Position numbers and translations under genes: made by a program. Below are positions 1 to 10,478 of a DNA stretch of 64,000 nucleotides, piece after piece. The notes under the pieces are model-generated. The model was given only the letters and a program-made list of their open reading frames with translations, did no database searches and had not been told where the DNA came from. Within the stretch, counting starts at the first letter, position 1. The number at the start of each line of letters is the position of its first letter. The DNA is from Zygnema cylindricum (Eukaryota; Streptophyta; Zygnematophyceae; Zygnematales; Zygnemataceae), in assembly GCA_037447655.1 (NCBI GenBank), contig JBBHKE010001182.1, positions 135,272-199,271 of the forward strand, in the 5' to 3' direction.

Positions 1-1060
1 TTCCAAGCATTATCTTGGTTAGGTGTGGCTAGGGGATGTGCTCACAGCTGTGATATAGCATTGCGAGTATAGCGTGGCATAGCGCTGATACGCATACCCT
101 AGCAGGATACTAATTGCCTGGGTGTTTAGTGGTGGTCCTGGGTACGATTATTCGGAACCGAGGCGGATCACGTTCTTGAGGACTCTGCAAAATCCGACTT
201 GCTTCAACCAAGTCCGGTTCACTTTTAATACTCACCAGAGTATTAAAGGTATTTGTAAGTATTCCGATGCCTTTTGGGTGCAGGAGCGTTACGATATAGT
301 GTCGACACTCGTGTAGGGGATCGGTGTGGATTGGTTCTATTACGAACCTTTCTTTTTGAGCATTTGCATTTTCCTTGCTTTCCTTGCATGCTATCCAGCC
401 GTGATTGGCCATGAGTTTTCCTGTGTCTATCTGATTGAATTTTCATTCATAGATCTTGCGGCGGGTGGCATTGTTTACACAATTTTCTCTCTGTGTCGCT
501 ATAGATCTACACCGAAAGGTGCCTGGATAGTTCTTTGTTTGTTTTTATAGATCTAGCCCTTCGGCCTTGCCCCATTGTTTGCAGGGAAGAGGTTTTGGTA
601 TTCCGACTTTTTGCTAGATCTAACCAACGGGTCTTGATAGAGACTTCGTGTGTTGACTTGTCTTGTGTGGTTTGGCCTTCCATTTGACGCACCTCGATTA
701 GGCCGTTCCGTGCTCTCATAGTCGTAATCGAGGGTTCTCTCTTCGTTTATGCCCACGGAGTGGGATAACTTACGTTATCAATCCGGATCTACCCGCAGCG
801 GGACAGTTTTCTGTCCACTACAGTTAAATCTTTCCAGTTTCTCCGAGTCTACGGTCGCACCATTTTCGGTTGCGGTCCCTGAATCTCCGTCAGTTCGGTC
901 GGTATTGACCACAGTCTCTTCATTATCATCGGTTTCCTCTAGGTCATACCTGGATAGAACCGAAGAAGATTTTTCAAAGGAAATATTTTCCTATCCTCTC
1001 ACATTTCAATTATTGGTTAATTCAAATTTGGAACCACCTCCGCATTCTTCCCTTGACGAC
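1..1060. other. Left-edge sequence upstream of Gypsy-1 gag
   Basis: No convincing gene is seen. The stretch precedes the gag of a plus-strand gypsy element and is probably its leader and perhaps part of its 5' LTR. No LTR end, primer-binding site or direct repeat could be identified because the matching 3' end is degraded. The open frames here are short and resemble nothing recognised. Confidence 0.4.
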
Positions 1061-2254
1061 ATGGCTTCCTCTTCAAAGGGGGGCATGGGAAAGATGCAAT
1101 TTTGTTTTTCAGGAATGAAAGACACCATGTCTCTTTCCCATTTTCGTATGCTTTATAATACCGAAATGCGTGACTTGACATTTCTTTATCAATAGCGCTT
1201 TGACCTTAAGGTCGCTTTCTCTCTCCTCGGCCGATACCTTTGGATTTGGCTCTCACTTTATACACACGGAAGTATGAGAGTATTGGTCAAATGACAAAGC
1301 ACTCTCCACCTTTTGCATGACTTTCAACAGTTTCCGACCAAGTAGAAATTCCCTACTAGGTAGTTGTTCCAACAGTATTGGACGTTAATGGCGATGCGCT
1401 ATATCGAGCCATCCTCCAGCCATCCCCGAGATTCCTCGGCAGTATGTTGTGGCTGCCCCTGCGGCAGTTCTAGCTAGATTAATTCTTAATTAAGCTAGTT
1501 CTGCAGGATTAATTCTTTTACGTGACCCGCTATAAGACATGTTCAATCTTCTCCAAGAAAAATACCGATGCAAAATCCATATCAAGTTAGGGACTTGATA
1601 AACTTAAAACGTAGGCTGGGTGAGACTGCTCTTGCTTTACGAGCTAGAATGGAAACCCATCGGGAAGTATTACCGGACTTATGTCGGATGCAGAGGATGT
1701 CCAAAAATTCGTGGGATAGTTTCCTCCTCAATCGAAAATATTCATTCAGACTCATCTCAGTCAAACATACAGGCTGAAATTTACCTTTGAGCAAGCGGTT
1801 GAACATGCGGTTAGGTATGAGATACAATCGTCGTGGTAGGATGCTCACAAAAACTTCGAATCTCAGGGAAACTAATTGACCAATCTCCACCACCTCCGAG
1901 GAACTTGTGGCCTTCTAATAGGCCTATAAGGACGTCCGCCAGGGGAAATTTGCCATTTAATTCCGGAGACCGATTGTGTTTCTGATGTGGAAACACGGGG
2001 CACGATGCCCGCATGTGCCCAGATAAATCGGCCACATGCACCCATTGCAACAAGAAGGGACATTATGTCCACCGTTGCCATGTGAAACACCCTAATTTTT
2101 CTAATCAAAATCAAATTCAGAACGGTGGAATTCCTACCCGTTCGGCCAAGCCAGGAACTCCTTCTTCCGAGACATACAAAAAGGCGACTCCGCCTAAGAT
2201 CCCTCGAAGAGAGAGGGAAAAGGCCGAGTTAGAAGTCATGATGGCCGCCATGAT
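1061..2254 (+). pseudogene. Gypsy-1 gag, 5' part, interrupted by Gypsy-2
   Basis: Remnant of a Ty3/gypsy gag (capsid and nucleocapsid). A likely start is the ATG at 1061, followed by a capsid-like stretch that stops at 1195; the same frame reopens at 1568-1777. A frameshift leads to two tandem CCHC zinc knuckles at 1977-2018 and 2037-2078. The second (CTHCNKKGHYVHRC) is a perfect CX2CX4HX4C. In the first, a TGA stands between the first two cysteines. The frame ends at 2254, where Gypsy-2 begins, and resumes in phase after 16,242, which proves one gag was split. Stops and shifts make it non-functional. Family assignment beyond gypsy-like is not possible from this part. Confidence 0.72.
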
Positions 2255-2536
2255 TGTCGAGCGTGCCCGAGAAACACAAGGGAAGGGCCCGCTGTCCGGA
2301 ATGGCCGGTCTCGGCGTCCTGCAGAGAACCCACCAATGCGAATGATTCCCATAATAATGATAATGCCCACTGCTGACCCCATCTCCCCAATAGGCATGCA
2401 TGATCAGATAGGAGAGGCACAAGGATAGGGAATAGGGATGAGTGCATGGGAAGGCGAAAAGATCTCCTCTCCCCCTTACTTTCCCCATTAAGCCGGAGAA
2501 AGGGGTTAAGTTCTAGGTAATTGGGTCGGTACCCCA
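2255..2536 (-). repeat. Gypsy-2 terminal segment d1
   Basis: About 282 bp, a near-identical direct copy of 3709-3991. On the minus strand it starts TGGGGTACC and ends CTCGACA, the outer 3' end of the element, abutting the TGAT target duplication. It could be the distal part (U5-like) of a composite LTR whose other part is c1. Confidence 0.75.
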
Positions 2537-2541
2537 ATCTA

Positions 2542-3708
2542 TGCTTCATCTACAGGAAGTCCATAGCATTCGTTCCCTTAAAACCCACTGTTTCGATGCC
2601 AGGAAATTGCAGTGTTACTCTGGGAAGTCCCCGCCAAAGCAAAAGAGACTACAAGTGAAGACACAAATGCACTACCACGTGCACATATAAAAATAAATAG
2701 GAATGGTTGTTTCAGATTTAACAATATCACCTTGACCACAGAAATAAAATATATGATGGAAGATATAAAAGATCGGGAAGCGAGCTTAACATACCCTGGC
2801 AATTTACGATGACAATGGGAGAAAGGCGAAATCTCTCCTGATGGCAGTGTAAATAGGTATGGCACTCCTTCAACCCTCGGTGTCCGCAGCTCAGAACCGA
2901 TAAGACTCTTCTCAGTTTCAAACAGCGAAAAATCCAAAAATCACCCAAAGGGACGGCAGTGCCAACCGCCAACCCGAACTATGATTCCCAAAATGGACAA
3001 TTCCAAAACAGAGATGGCAATAGAGTCAAACAACACAAATATTCTCCAAAAGAAGGTTTGTTGGAATTTCTGAGGGTTTTCACAGGAGATTGTACTTGTC
3101 TCCTTCGGCCCCAAGCGCCTTATACATCAAAGTTTGTCCAAAATCAGGTTCAAAAGTTAAACCTACGCTATTAGCCAATGAGCGACCAGCAACGGCAATC
3201 AAACTGACATAAGACAAAATAATGTGTACTACTCTTGGGGCAAAAAGTTGGACCTCTGACCACGGCTAGATCCGCCGCCGGAAGTTGTTATTTCTTCCAC
3301 AGTTTTTAAGACAAAGTCCTAAAAAGACACGGAAGTGCCACGCTTTGAGTTAATGTAATTAATTAACCACTGGTCAGCTGAATCTGAACTGAATTGCTAC
3401 AGACAGCTAACAGCAAAATCTAGATGACAGTCCGGAAGTCTACGTGGCAATCCACAATGTACCCTCCACTAGGGCTGGTGGAAGCTAGTACTAGGTGACG
3501 GGACTGCGATCTTTCAGACGATAGAACTTTGTCGTCCAGCCTCCGTTAGGCACGAAACAAAGTGCGTCTTGTTCAGTAGAGGAAATACCATTATCCTTCT
3601 GGCTGGTTGCTCTCACTTTTCCGTACTCTGAGAACAGTACGGGTAGGAAGAGTACGGAAATCCTCGGTAATATAGAAGTGTGCCTGAAAAGCACTTGAGC
3701 TTAAGAGC
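2542..3708 (-). repeat. Gypsy-2 long terminal repeat segment c1
   Basis: About 1.17 kb, closely similar to 15,064-16,238 in the same orientation, with an obvious 12-bp indel near 3097 and scattered substitutions. Acts as the body of the 3' LTR. On the minus strand it ends GATGAAGCA, followed by 5 bp and segment d1. Its outer start lacks the TGTC seen at the matching end of c2. Open frames inside it are shadows. Confidence 0.8.
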
Positions 3709-3991
3709 TGTCGAGTGTGCCCGAGAAACACAAGGGAAGGGCCCGCTGCCCGGAATGGCCGGTCTCGGCGTCCTGCAAAGAACCCACTAATGCGAATGCT
3801 TCCCATAATAATGATAATGCCCACTGCTGACCCCATCCCTCCCAATAGGCATGCATGATCAGATAGGAGAGGCAAAAAGATAGGGAATAGGGATGAGTGC
3901 ATGGGAAGGCGAAAAGATCTCCCCTCCCCCTTACTTTCCCCATTAAGCCGGAGAAAGGGGTTAAGTTCTAGGTAATCGGGTCGGTACCCCA
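3709..3991 (-). repeat. Gypsy-2 internal copy of the terminal segment, d2
   Basis: Second copy of the 282-bp segment d, directly downstream (minus strand) of the polypurine tract and upstream of c1. Like d1 it begins TGGGG and ends CTCGACA. Its presence both before and after c1, and its absence after c2, is not the usual LTR layout. Confidence 0.75.
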
Positions 3992-4006
3992 ATCTCCCCC
4001 CCTCTT
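3992..4006 (-). other. Polypurine tract of Gypsy-2
   Basis: On the minus strand AAGAGGGGGGGAGAT lies immediately before the TG that opens segment d2. A purine run just inside the 3' LTR is where plus-strand DNA synthesis starts in LTR elements, so it marks an LTR border at 3991/3992. Confidence 0.7.
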
Positions 4007-4310
4007 AGTCAAATGTGACTAAGAAAAATAAATAGTTACCCGCCCAATTCACAGTTCCCGCAGAACCATGGACTAGGGAATGGAGGGCATGGTTCCCATG
4101 AGGAGGGGAGAGAAGAGGGATGCCAGCACTGCCCCCACTGATGGCAGACCAAGATGTATTGCTGCGGGGAGGACAGGTGGCAGGATGATGAATAGGAAGG
4201 AGGATCGGCAAAGTAAGTCAAGTGGAAAGTCGGTTCGTCTTCTAATCCTCGGAGGTGACAAGGGGCCACATTGATTTGATTCTCTTTAATTCTTCGCCCA
4301 TCTTTCCCTC
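4007..4310 (-). other. Gypsy-2 stretch between pol stop and polypurine tract
   Basis: Minus-strand frames after the integrase stop continue for about 200 bp with proline- and serine-rich translations but no recognisable domain. No chromodomain is seen. Probably the decayed end of pol or 3' untranslated sequence. Confidence 0.4.
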
Positions 4311-5757
4311 CTAAGTCAGAACTCCCTTATTTGAAACTTCCACCACTTTCAAGATCACCCGCCCGGCAGAAATGTCAAGCGTGTCCTTTTTCTGTTGCAT
4401 GCGATACACAAAGTCTCCCGGCATAAATCGTCGCTGTCGGGGCACATAATCTTTGCTCCGGCGCTGGGAATACCACAATTGATCCCGGTGTTGTGCCGCT
4501 TGTAAATTCCCCATGGCGAGAGGCATCTGCCGGTGGAAAATTTTGGCACGGTCGGCGATCAGTTTTTCGACAGTTCCCTTGTCATCCATTGCCGGGAGGA
4601 CCACCGCTTGGGCAGAGGCAGCCCCGGGCAGAATGGGATGCCGTCCGAATAAAATGAAGTAAGGGCTGTAGGAGTGAAGAGAAGCCTGTCTGCTGAATCG
4701 GTATCCCATGGCAATCCAAGGCACCCTTTTGTCCCACTCTCCCAAGTCCTCTTCAACTGCATATTTCCGTAGTGACCGCTTCACTGTCTGTACGCACCTT
4801 TCGGCCAAACCGTCGGCTTGGGGGTGGTCGCGACTGGTAAGTCGATGGTCGATGAGGCATTTCTCCAAAAGATTGGTAAATTCTCCGGCGAATTCCGATC
4901 CCTGGTCTGTCAGAACCTCTGCTGGCGCCCCAAACTGTGACAGGACTCTCTGCAGAAAGGCGTCGGCAATGGACTTGGACTCCTTTCGGGGCAGGACCAC
5001 AAGCTCTATCCATTTTGAGAAATGTTCAATCATGACCAGAACGAAACGATTCCCACGTCTGCTGGTCGGAAGAGGTCCCAAAAGATCCAAAGACCACCGA
5101 TAAAACATTCCCCTGATGGGAAGAGAATGGAGCTCAGTTCCGCCCTTTTTGTCAAAAGCTGCCTTAACTCGATCGCAGGAAGAGCAAGTCTGTACAATTC
5201 GGTTGACTTGGGCCCGCAACCCGTGCCACCAGTAAGAGCCTGTAACCAAGGAAGTGGTTCGCTTCTGTCCGAAGTGTCCACATTGTTTATGGAGATTGGT
5301 AATCAGAGTTTCTCGATCTGAGGGAGGAGGAACCACTTTCCTAGTACCGTCTGTCCATTTCCGGAGGAGCACTCCTCGGTCCCATTCATATGCCGCCATC
5401 CTGGTCTGAACTCGGGATAATTGTATTCCAGCCAAGTGGGAAAGAGGGGATCCCTGCTGAATAGATTGGAGAGCTTCGGAGTCATTCCAGATGTCTTTCC
5501 GTCCGGCTCCTATGGGTGCCTGCCCCTCAACATCTGCTGCAAAAGTTGACAATTCCCCCCCAGATGGAAGAAGCCAAATGAAGGCGGAGGATGCTCGAAT
5601 GAGTCCCAAACTGATTTCCGAATCCTCGTTGTGACGAGCCCCGGTGGAATCCAGGGTAGAAGGATCGGGGTTTCGGCTCAGTCCGTCGGCATTCCCATGA
5701 ATTTCCCCTGCCCGGTGGACAATGCTGAAATCATATTCCTGCAGGATAAGAAACCAA
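4311..5757 (-). pseudogene. Gypsy-2 pol: RNase H end and integrase
   Basis: Integrase inserts the reverse-transcribed element into chromosomal DNA. The open frame 5609-4311 holds an HHCC zinc-binding region (His107, His112, Cys142, Cys145 counted from its first Met). It is followed by a D,D-35-E core: Asp175 in SLDLLGPLP, Asp235 in LTDQGSEF and Glu270 in GLAERCVQ, all present. Between 5757 and 5610 the same frame reads the usual gypsy RNase H tail (EYDFSIVHRAGEIHGNADGL). This frame differs from the upstream RT frame, so a frameshift lies near 5758-5765. Integrase itself is uninterrupted over about 430 codons; the break is only at its junction with RNase H. Confidence 0.9.
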
Positions 5758-7100
5758 TCAGGCGAGTTTGCCGGTCAACTTACTATTTTCCATGATCCAC
5801 TTCAAGGGTTGGTGATCGGTGATTAACGTGAAATGGACCCCGTACAAATAAGGTCTGAAATGCTGGATGGCCCAAACCGCGGCAAGAAGCTCCCAATGAT
5901 AACTGCTATAATTTCCCTCACCTCGGTTATTGCTCCGGCTGGCGTAAGCCACCACATACTCGGCACCTGCGTCGTCAACTTGAGCTAAAACAGCTCCCTG
6001 TCCAAACCTACTCCAATCAGTGTAAAGGAGGAAAGGCCTTTGGTGATCAGGCATCCGGAGCAGTGGGTGCTGCTTCAGGGCATCCTTCAAGAACTGGAAA
6101 GCGATCTGCTGTTCCTCGGCCCACAGCCATTCTTGATCTTTCCGTAATAGCTTATTTAGGGGCTGGGCGTGACTACTGAACTCAGGAATAAACGTGCGAT
6201 AGTAGTTGACCAGGCCAAGAAAGGTGCGCAAGGCAGAAATGTCCTGCGGGGGAGGAAGAGCGTCCAAGGCCGCAACTTTAACCATATGGGGACCCACTGT
6301 CCCAGGAGTCACCTCATGTCCGAGGTAAATGATTTTCTGCACCCCAAAAATACCCTTGCCCGGGTGACATTTCAAGCCCGCTACTTGAAGGGCCCGGAGG
6401 ACGATCTGGATGTGCTCTAGATGTTCCTCAAAAGTTTTTCAGAATATTATCACATCGTCGATGTAGCACCGGGCAAAATCGATTCCTCGGAGCGCTTCGT
6501 CCATGGCCCGTTGGAACTTGGTTGGTGCATTCTTCAGTCCGAATGGCATATAAAGCCACTCATAAAGTCTGGATCCGGCCCAGAATGCCGTTCTCTCCCG
6601 GTGTTTTGGTTCCATGGCAATTTGGTGGAAACCATTCTTCATGTCCTGTGTGGAGAAAATAGTGGCCCCAGCAAGGGAGTCGAATATCTCTCCCGGAGTT
6701 GGCATTGGGTACCGGTCAGGGATGGTGGCCGTGTTCAACATGTGGTAGTCCCCACACATTCGGAAGTCCACAGTTTTCCCGGTTGAATCCTTCTTAGGAG
6801 GGAGGACTGTGGGGGAAGCAAACCCATGGAGTCCGGTACTTTCATGAACCAACCTTGCGTCCACCAAAGTTTGAACCTTTGCAGTAATAAACTCTTTTTC
6901 TTTGAAGCTGAGAGGATATTGTTTCTGCCAGACCGTTGAGGTTTCGTCGATCAAATCTATCCGAAAGGGGGTTCCTTGGTAGATTCCGACATCTGTTTCG
7001 GACCATGAGAAAACCTGAGTGTTTCTAGCCAAGAGTTCTGTTAGCTGTCTTTTCTGCTGAGGGTCCAGCTGCTCCCCTAGAGTCCAGTCCATTTTTTCCG
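5758..7100 (-). pseudogene. Gypsy-2 pol: reverse transcriptase and RNase H
   Basis: Copies element RNA into DNA and removes the RNA strand. Gypsy RT blocks are clear: FRMCGDYHMLN, ATIFSTQDMKNGFHQI, MPFGLKNAPTKFQRAMDEAL, and the catalytic YIDD at 6451-6462. A TGA at 6436-6438, two residues past the YIDDVI core, replaces the serine usual there. The frame then continues into the RT thumb and RNase H (FLLYTDWSRFGQGAVLAQ with the first catalytic Asp; HWELLAAVWAI with Glu; LITDHQPLKW with Asp). It shares one frame with the methyltransferase and protease upstream, so the intact ancestor was a single polyprotein. Apart from the TGA and the shift near 5758, the domain is well preserved. Confidence 0.92.
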
Positions 7101-7369
7101 GCTCAACCGCAGCCCAAGCTTCTGGTGGTTTTCCCCAGAGGTTGATGTTGAATTCTAGCCCAACCTGTGGATCTGCCTTTATTCCTCCGGATAATACTTT
7201 ACTGCTGACAACTTCCGCTAAGCTGTCTCCTTCTGAGCTCCTGTTCCCCCCCACTGAAGGAACTCTCGGGTGTAGAATTTTTCTCTTTTCTCTCCCCCCC
7301 TCAAGCAACAAAGTTGCTTGCCTGGACAGTAACTGTGGAGCTTGAAGGTAATTTCTGCGGGAATCTGGA

Positions 7370-8550
7370 GCGTGGAGACTAGAATAGGCAAGAGCATGTT
7401 TGACAACCCATGTAATGGCATTTAAATCCATGCTTTGCCCTATGAGGCTGCACCGCTGTAGGTCTGAAATACCTGGTGCTGCCGTGGTGTCCGGTCGAAA
7501 TCCCATTGCCTTTTCTCGTTCCATTATTGTTGGTGCTGTCCAAAGTCTTTCCTTGCTGTCATAAATCATTCCAGCTGCTCCTTTCCTGTAGGCGTGACTG
7601 TAAGGAAAAGATACCAACGTGGGGAGTGCTTGACGTGGGAATCCAGGGATATTGCATCGGAAGAAAGGAGTTCGATCCGGTTTTGTTACAAGTGTCGCCA
7701 TTCTCCCTTTCCCAAGTATTTGCTGTACTGAAATCAGGGGGTCGGTGGTGTGTTTTTCCAACAGTTGCCGGAGGACTGAATGAGGGATCATATTGGTCCA
7801 ATATGCCCGGAGTCTGTGCGCTCGAGATCCCATTTGAGCAGCGTCAAAAACCAAGGGAGCTCCCAGGATACAGGTTACTTGATTCCAACTTTCTGCAACC
7901 TGCTTTCGTTTATCATCCCCCGGGTGGACATTCTTCAAAATGTACCCTACTGGTGTGTCTTGGAGCTGCTGAATCCACGATATCAATGTAATCATTTGAT
8001 GGAAGGTTCCACTTCGTTGGTCCTGATGCCCTCTTCCTTGTCCTGCTAGGGAGTATCCCTTACAAGGCCATCCCTCCACAACCAGATCTACTCTTCCCAG
8101 ACTAGCTAAATGAGGTTCCATTATATTATCCACATTCTGGGGAAGACTCCGGTGAGCTTAGGAGATGAAAGACACTAGAATCTGTTGAGGATATAAGCGG
8201 TGCAGTTGATGTAGGCGGTGTTCGCTGACAGCTCGCGCTTCCGGTGAAATTTCCAATGCTGTGTATGACTCCACTCCATACCCTGCCTTTAAAACTGCTT
8301 CCAAATCAGAATTGATTCCCGAAAATAAAGATAAAACCCGAAGTCCGGAGTTTGGGACTGTCAATGACACCACTTGTCGATTGAAGTCCCCGCTCCCAGT
8401 CTTGGTTTGGAAAACATCTGACTGGATCGTCGAATCTGTTTTCGGTAATTGTAAGGCTGAGAAGGTTTTATCCACTCCGCGTCGGAGTTTCGCCACCTGC
8501 AATAATCTGTCTGTGTATTCCCTTTCCCACCGCTTGGAAATCGGGAATTG
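7370..8550 (-). pseudogene. C5-cytosine DNA methyltransferase domain inside Gypsy-2 pol
   Basis: Would transfer methyl from S-adenosylmethionine to carbon 5 of cytosine in DNA. Motif I (VLSLFSGINSDLEAVLKAG, from about 8343) and the motif II acidic strand (ALEISPEA) bind the cofactor. Motif IV has the catalytic cysteine in GWPCKGYSLAG (Cys codon 8062-8064). The motif VI ENV reads KNV (7927-7935). Motif VIII is GSRAHRLRAYW (RLR near 7807-7815). Motifs IX-X appear as ALPTLVSFPYSHAYR, MEREKAMGF and LIGQSMDLNAITWV. The GSRAHR and ERE..MGF blocks are most like the DNMT3/DRM type. It lies in frame between protease and RT. A TAG (8551-8553) precedes it and a TAA (8158-8160) splits motif II from motif IV, so this copy is inactive unless read through. 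Lys for Glu in motif VI may be a further lesion. Confidence 0.88.
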
Positions 8551-9556
8551 CTAGATGTCTTCGGCAATATCTGTGGAACTGTCAAACAGCTCCGCCGGAG
8601 AGGTGGTAGAATACACGGGGTAACAGCCAGACACTGGAACATTTGTCTTTCCCCGGTTCCATAAATCCAAAGGAACCACAACTTTGGTTCCTTCGGGATT
8701 TCCTGGGTCCCGAACTGTACATTGTTCCTTCCAAACACTCAAACTCATAATCATGCGGGTCCAAGTTGCCATTCCCAACAGAATTTCAAACTGATTCCCT
8801 TCTACCACTAAGAAACGAAGTCCAATTTTCACCTTCTGTCCCGCATCATCTGCGAATTCAATGTCCATGGCTTTGATGATTCCATGGACTGGTTGATTGC
8901 CGCTGCTGACTGTGCTCAAGCAGATGTTACTCGGGCAGATCTGGGGTCTGAGTTCTTCCGGCATTTTTCTGCAATGCAGAAGTAGTAATAAGATTGGGAA
9001 GGGCTCCGGTATCAACCACAGCGTCTTGATACCCGCCGTACCCATTCAGTTTGAAATTCCCGGTCCGGTTCAGAATGAGTGCTACGGACAAAGTTTTGTA
9101 GTCCCTATCCGCCATAGGGGTCTTAGGATCGGAAGACCAGTATACCGCCGTGGGTGGTGTCACCCTGTCGACTTTGTCTTTTCCAGAATGGATCTCTTCT
9201 CCCAGGGCTTGAATGAGGATCTCTTCGGGCAGATTATGGGAGGAAGCAAGGGTCTTGACATGGGTTAAGGCATAAGGCATCAAATGCCGGACCAGCATAA
9301 CAGCAGGCTTGGAGGAATGGAGCGGAGCTTTTGGGGACGATGTAGGCAAAATTTGTTCCTGATCCGGTTCTATCTCTTCGTCGCCATCAGTTTCAGAACC
9401 GGAATCGGGTACGGGTGGAGGTTTTGGTGCATCCTCGTCCGAGCGTTTGGCCATAAACCGCTCAAACCAATCCTGAGTGCTCTGTTTGTCCTCTTCCTGT
9501 GATCTTGTCTCCGGCTGCAGTTTCTCTTTCCTGTAATTTTCGAAACCGGGAGGCAA
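8551..9556 (-). pseudogene. Gypsy-2 aspartic protease region
   Basis: Retropepsin that matures the polyprotein. The upstream frame (9556-8927) has an acidic, proline-rich leader and then the active site AVVDTGALPNLIT. A one-base slip in the A/T run near 8962 moves into the frame of 9045-8551, which carries the second half (FLVVEGNQFEILLGMATW, the typical ILG-like block). That second frame is the one shared with the methyltransferase and RT. The shift could be damage; a programmed shift inside the protease would be unusual. Confidence 0.82.
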
Positions 9557-10461
9557 TTTAGGTTAAGTAGGAAGAGAATGGGGTTGAGTGGGCTTGATCC
9601 CAAAGCCTATGTCACTGTTCAGAATGACTGCCCTGGGCGTGAAAGACAAAGGCCCGGTGGCCTTCCGGTTGTGGTCCTTTAGACCCATTTTCCGCCTGTC
9701 TCTCCTTTAATCCGAGGTTGAGGAGCGAAGTTGTCTACGACCATCTCCCACTCCAACATTCCAGGCTCGTGCAGAAAACTGCTTGCATGGTGGGCATTTA
9801 AGGGTTCCAAATCCCAACCCATCATATCGTCTTCGTTAGCCCCCGATGTACTTTGAAGCTCAAGCTCCGCTAGCTTTTGTAGTAACTTTTGCTTCTGTCT
9901 CTGGAGTCTTTGCGCTGCCGTAAGAGGAGCAGGCCGGTAAGTCGACCCCAAACGAAGTGCAGCCAATTCTGCAGCCATGGCAGCCATCTGCTGACTCTGT
10001 TGTTGGATTATTATCTCCGATCTAAGTCTGGCTGGAGCAGTCATTAATTGTTCTGTTGTCATTGGTGTAGACAGCACTGGGCGCTCCCAAGGTTAAAAGA
10101 GTTGTAGGGGAAGAGGGTTAACGGCAGTCTCTCCTCCTCCCGTGAACAGAGCAAATTGCATCATTTCCTTCGGGATCCCGTTCTTCCGAAAACATTGCCC
10201 CTCCTTGCGCCCCATAAAACCACAGGCCTCGCATTTGTGACCCTCGGTGGTATACTTGCTCCGAATCTCGTTGGAGATCTGAGCATCGTCAAACTTGGGC
10301 AGTTTGATTTGCCGTTGTTGGGACTGGGACATTTTCGAAGTTTCGCTCCGTGGAGTGGGTCGGTAATTGTTCTTAGTGACCGGTGTTCTCTCCCCCCCCC
10401 TAGCTCTTTTGAGTCGTTCTTCATGCTGCTTCTGGTTCCTTTTGAACGTTCTACCTCCCAT
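9557..10461 (-). pseudogene. Gypsy-2 gag 3' part with degenerate knuckle
   Basis: Two same-frame open stretches, 10,461-10,093 and 10,077-9,679, separated by one stop. The first is basic and ends with CEACGFMGRKEGQC, which has the spacing of a CCHC knuckle but Arg in place of His. The second is rich in Ala, Gln and Leu (likely helical or coiled) and then acidic. Position between capsid/knuckle and protease suggests the C-terminal part of gag or a gag-pol linker. No named family is recognised. Confidence 0.55.
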
Positions 10462-10478
10462 TCTTTCAACTTGAGGGC

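Noticed and set aside
4708-5321. Plus-strand frames overlapping Gypsy-2 integrase
   Set aside because: They are shadows of the conserved integrase frame on the minus strand and match nothing.
6436-8553. Reassigned stop codons, since Gypsy-2 pol is open apart from TAG, TAA and TGA in one frame
   Set aside because: All three stops occur once each at positions with different expected residues, and the host genes (CDPF1 homologue, MopE-motif gene) use none internally and end normally. Ordinary decay explains it.
8927-9045. Programmed -1/+1 frameshift between gag and pol of Gypsy-2
   Set aside because: The shift lies inside the protease, just after the DTGA site, in an A/T run. Programmed shifts fall before the protease or between gag and pol, so damage is more likely.
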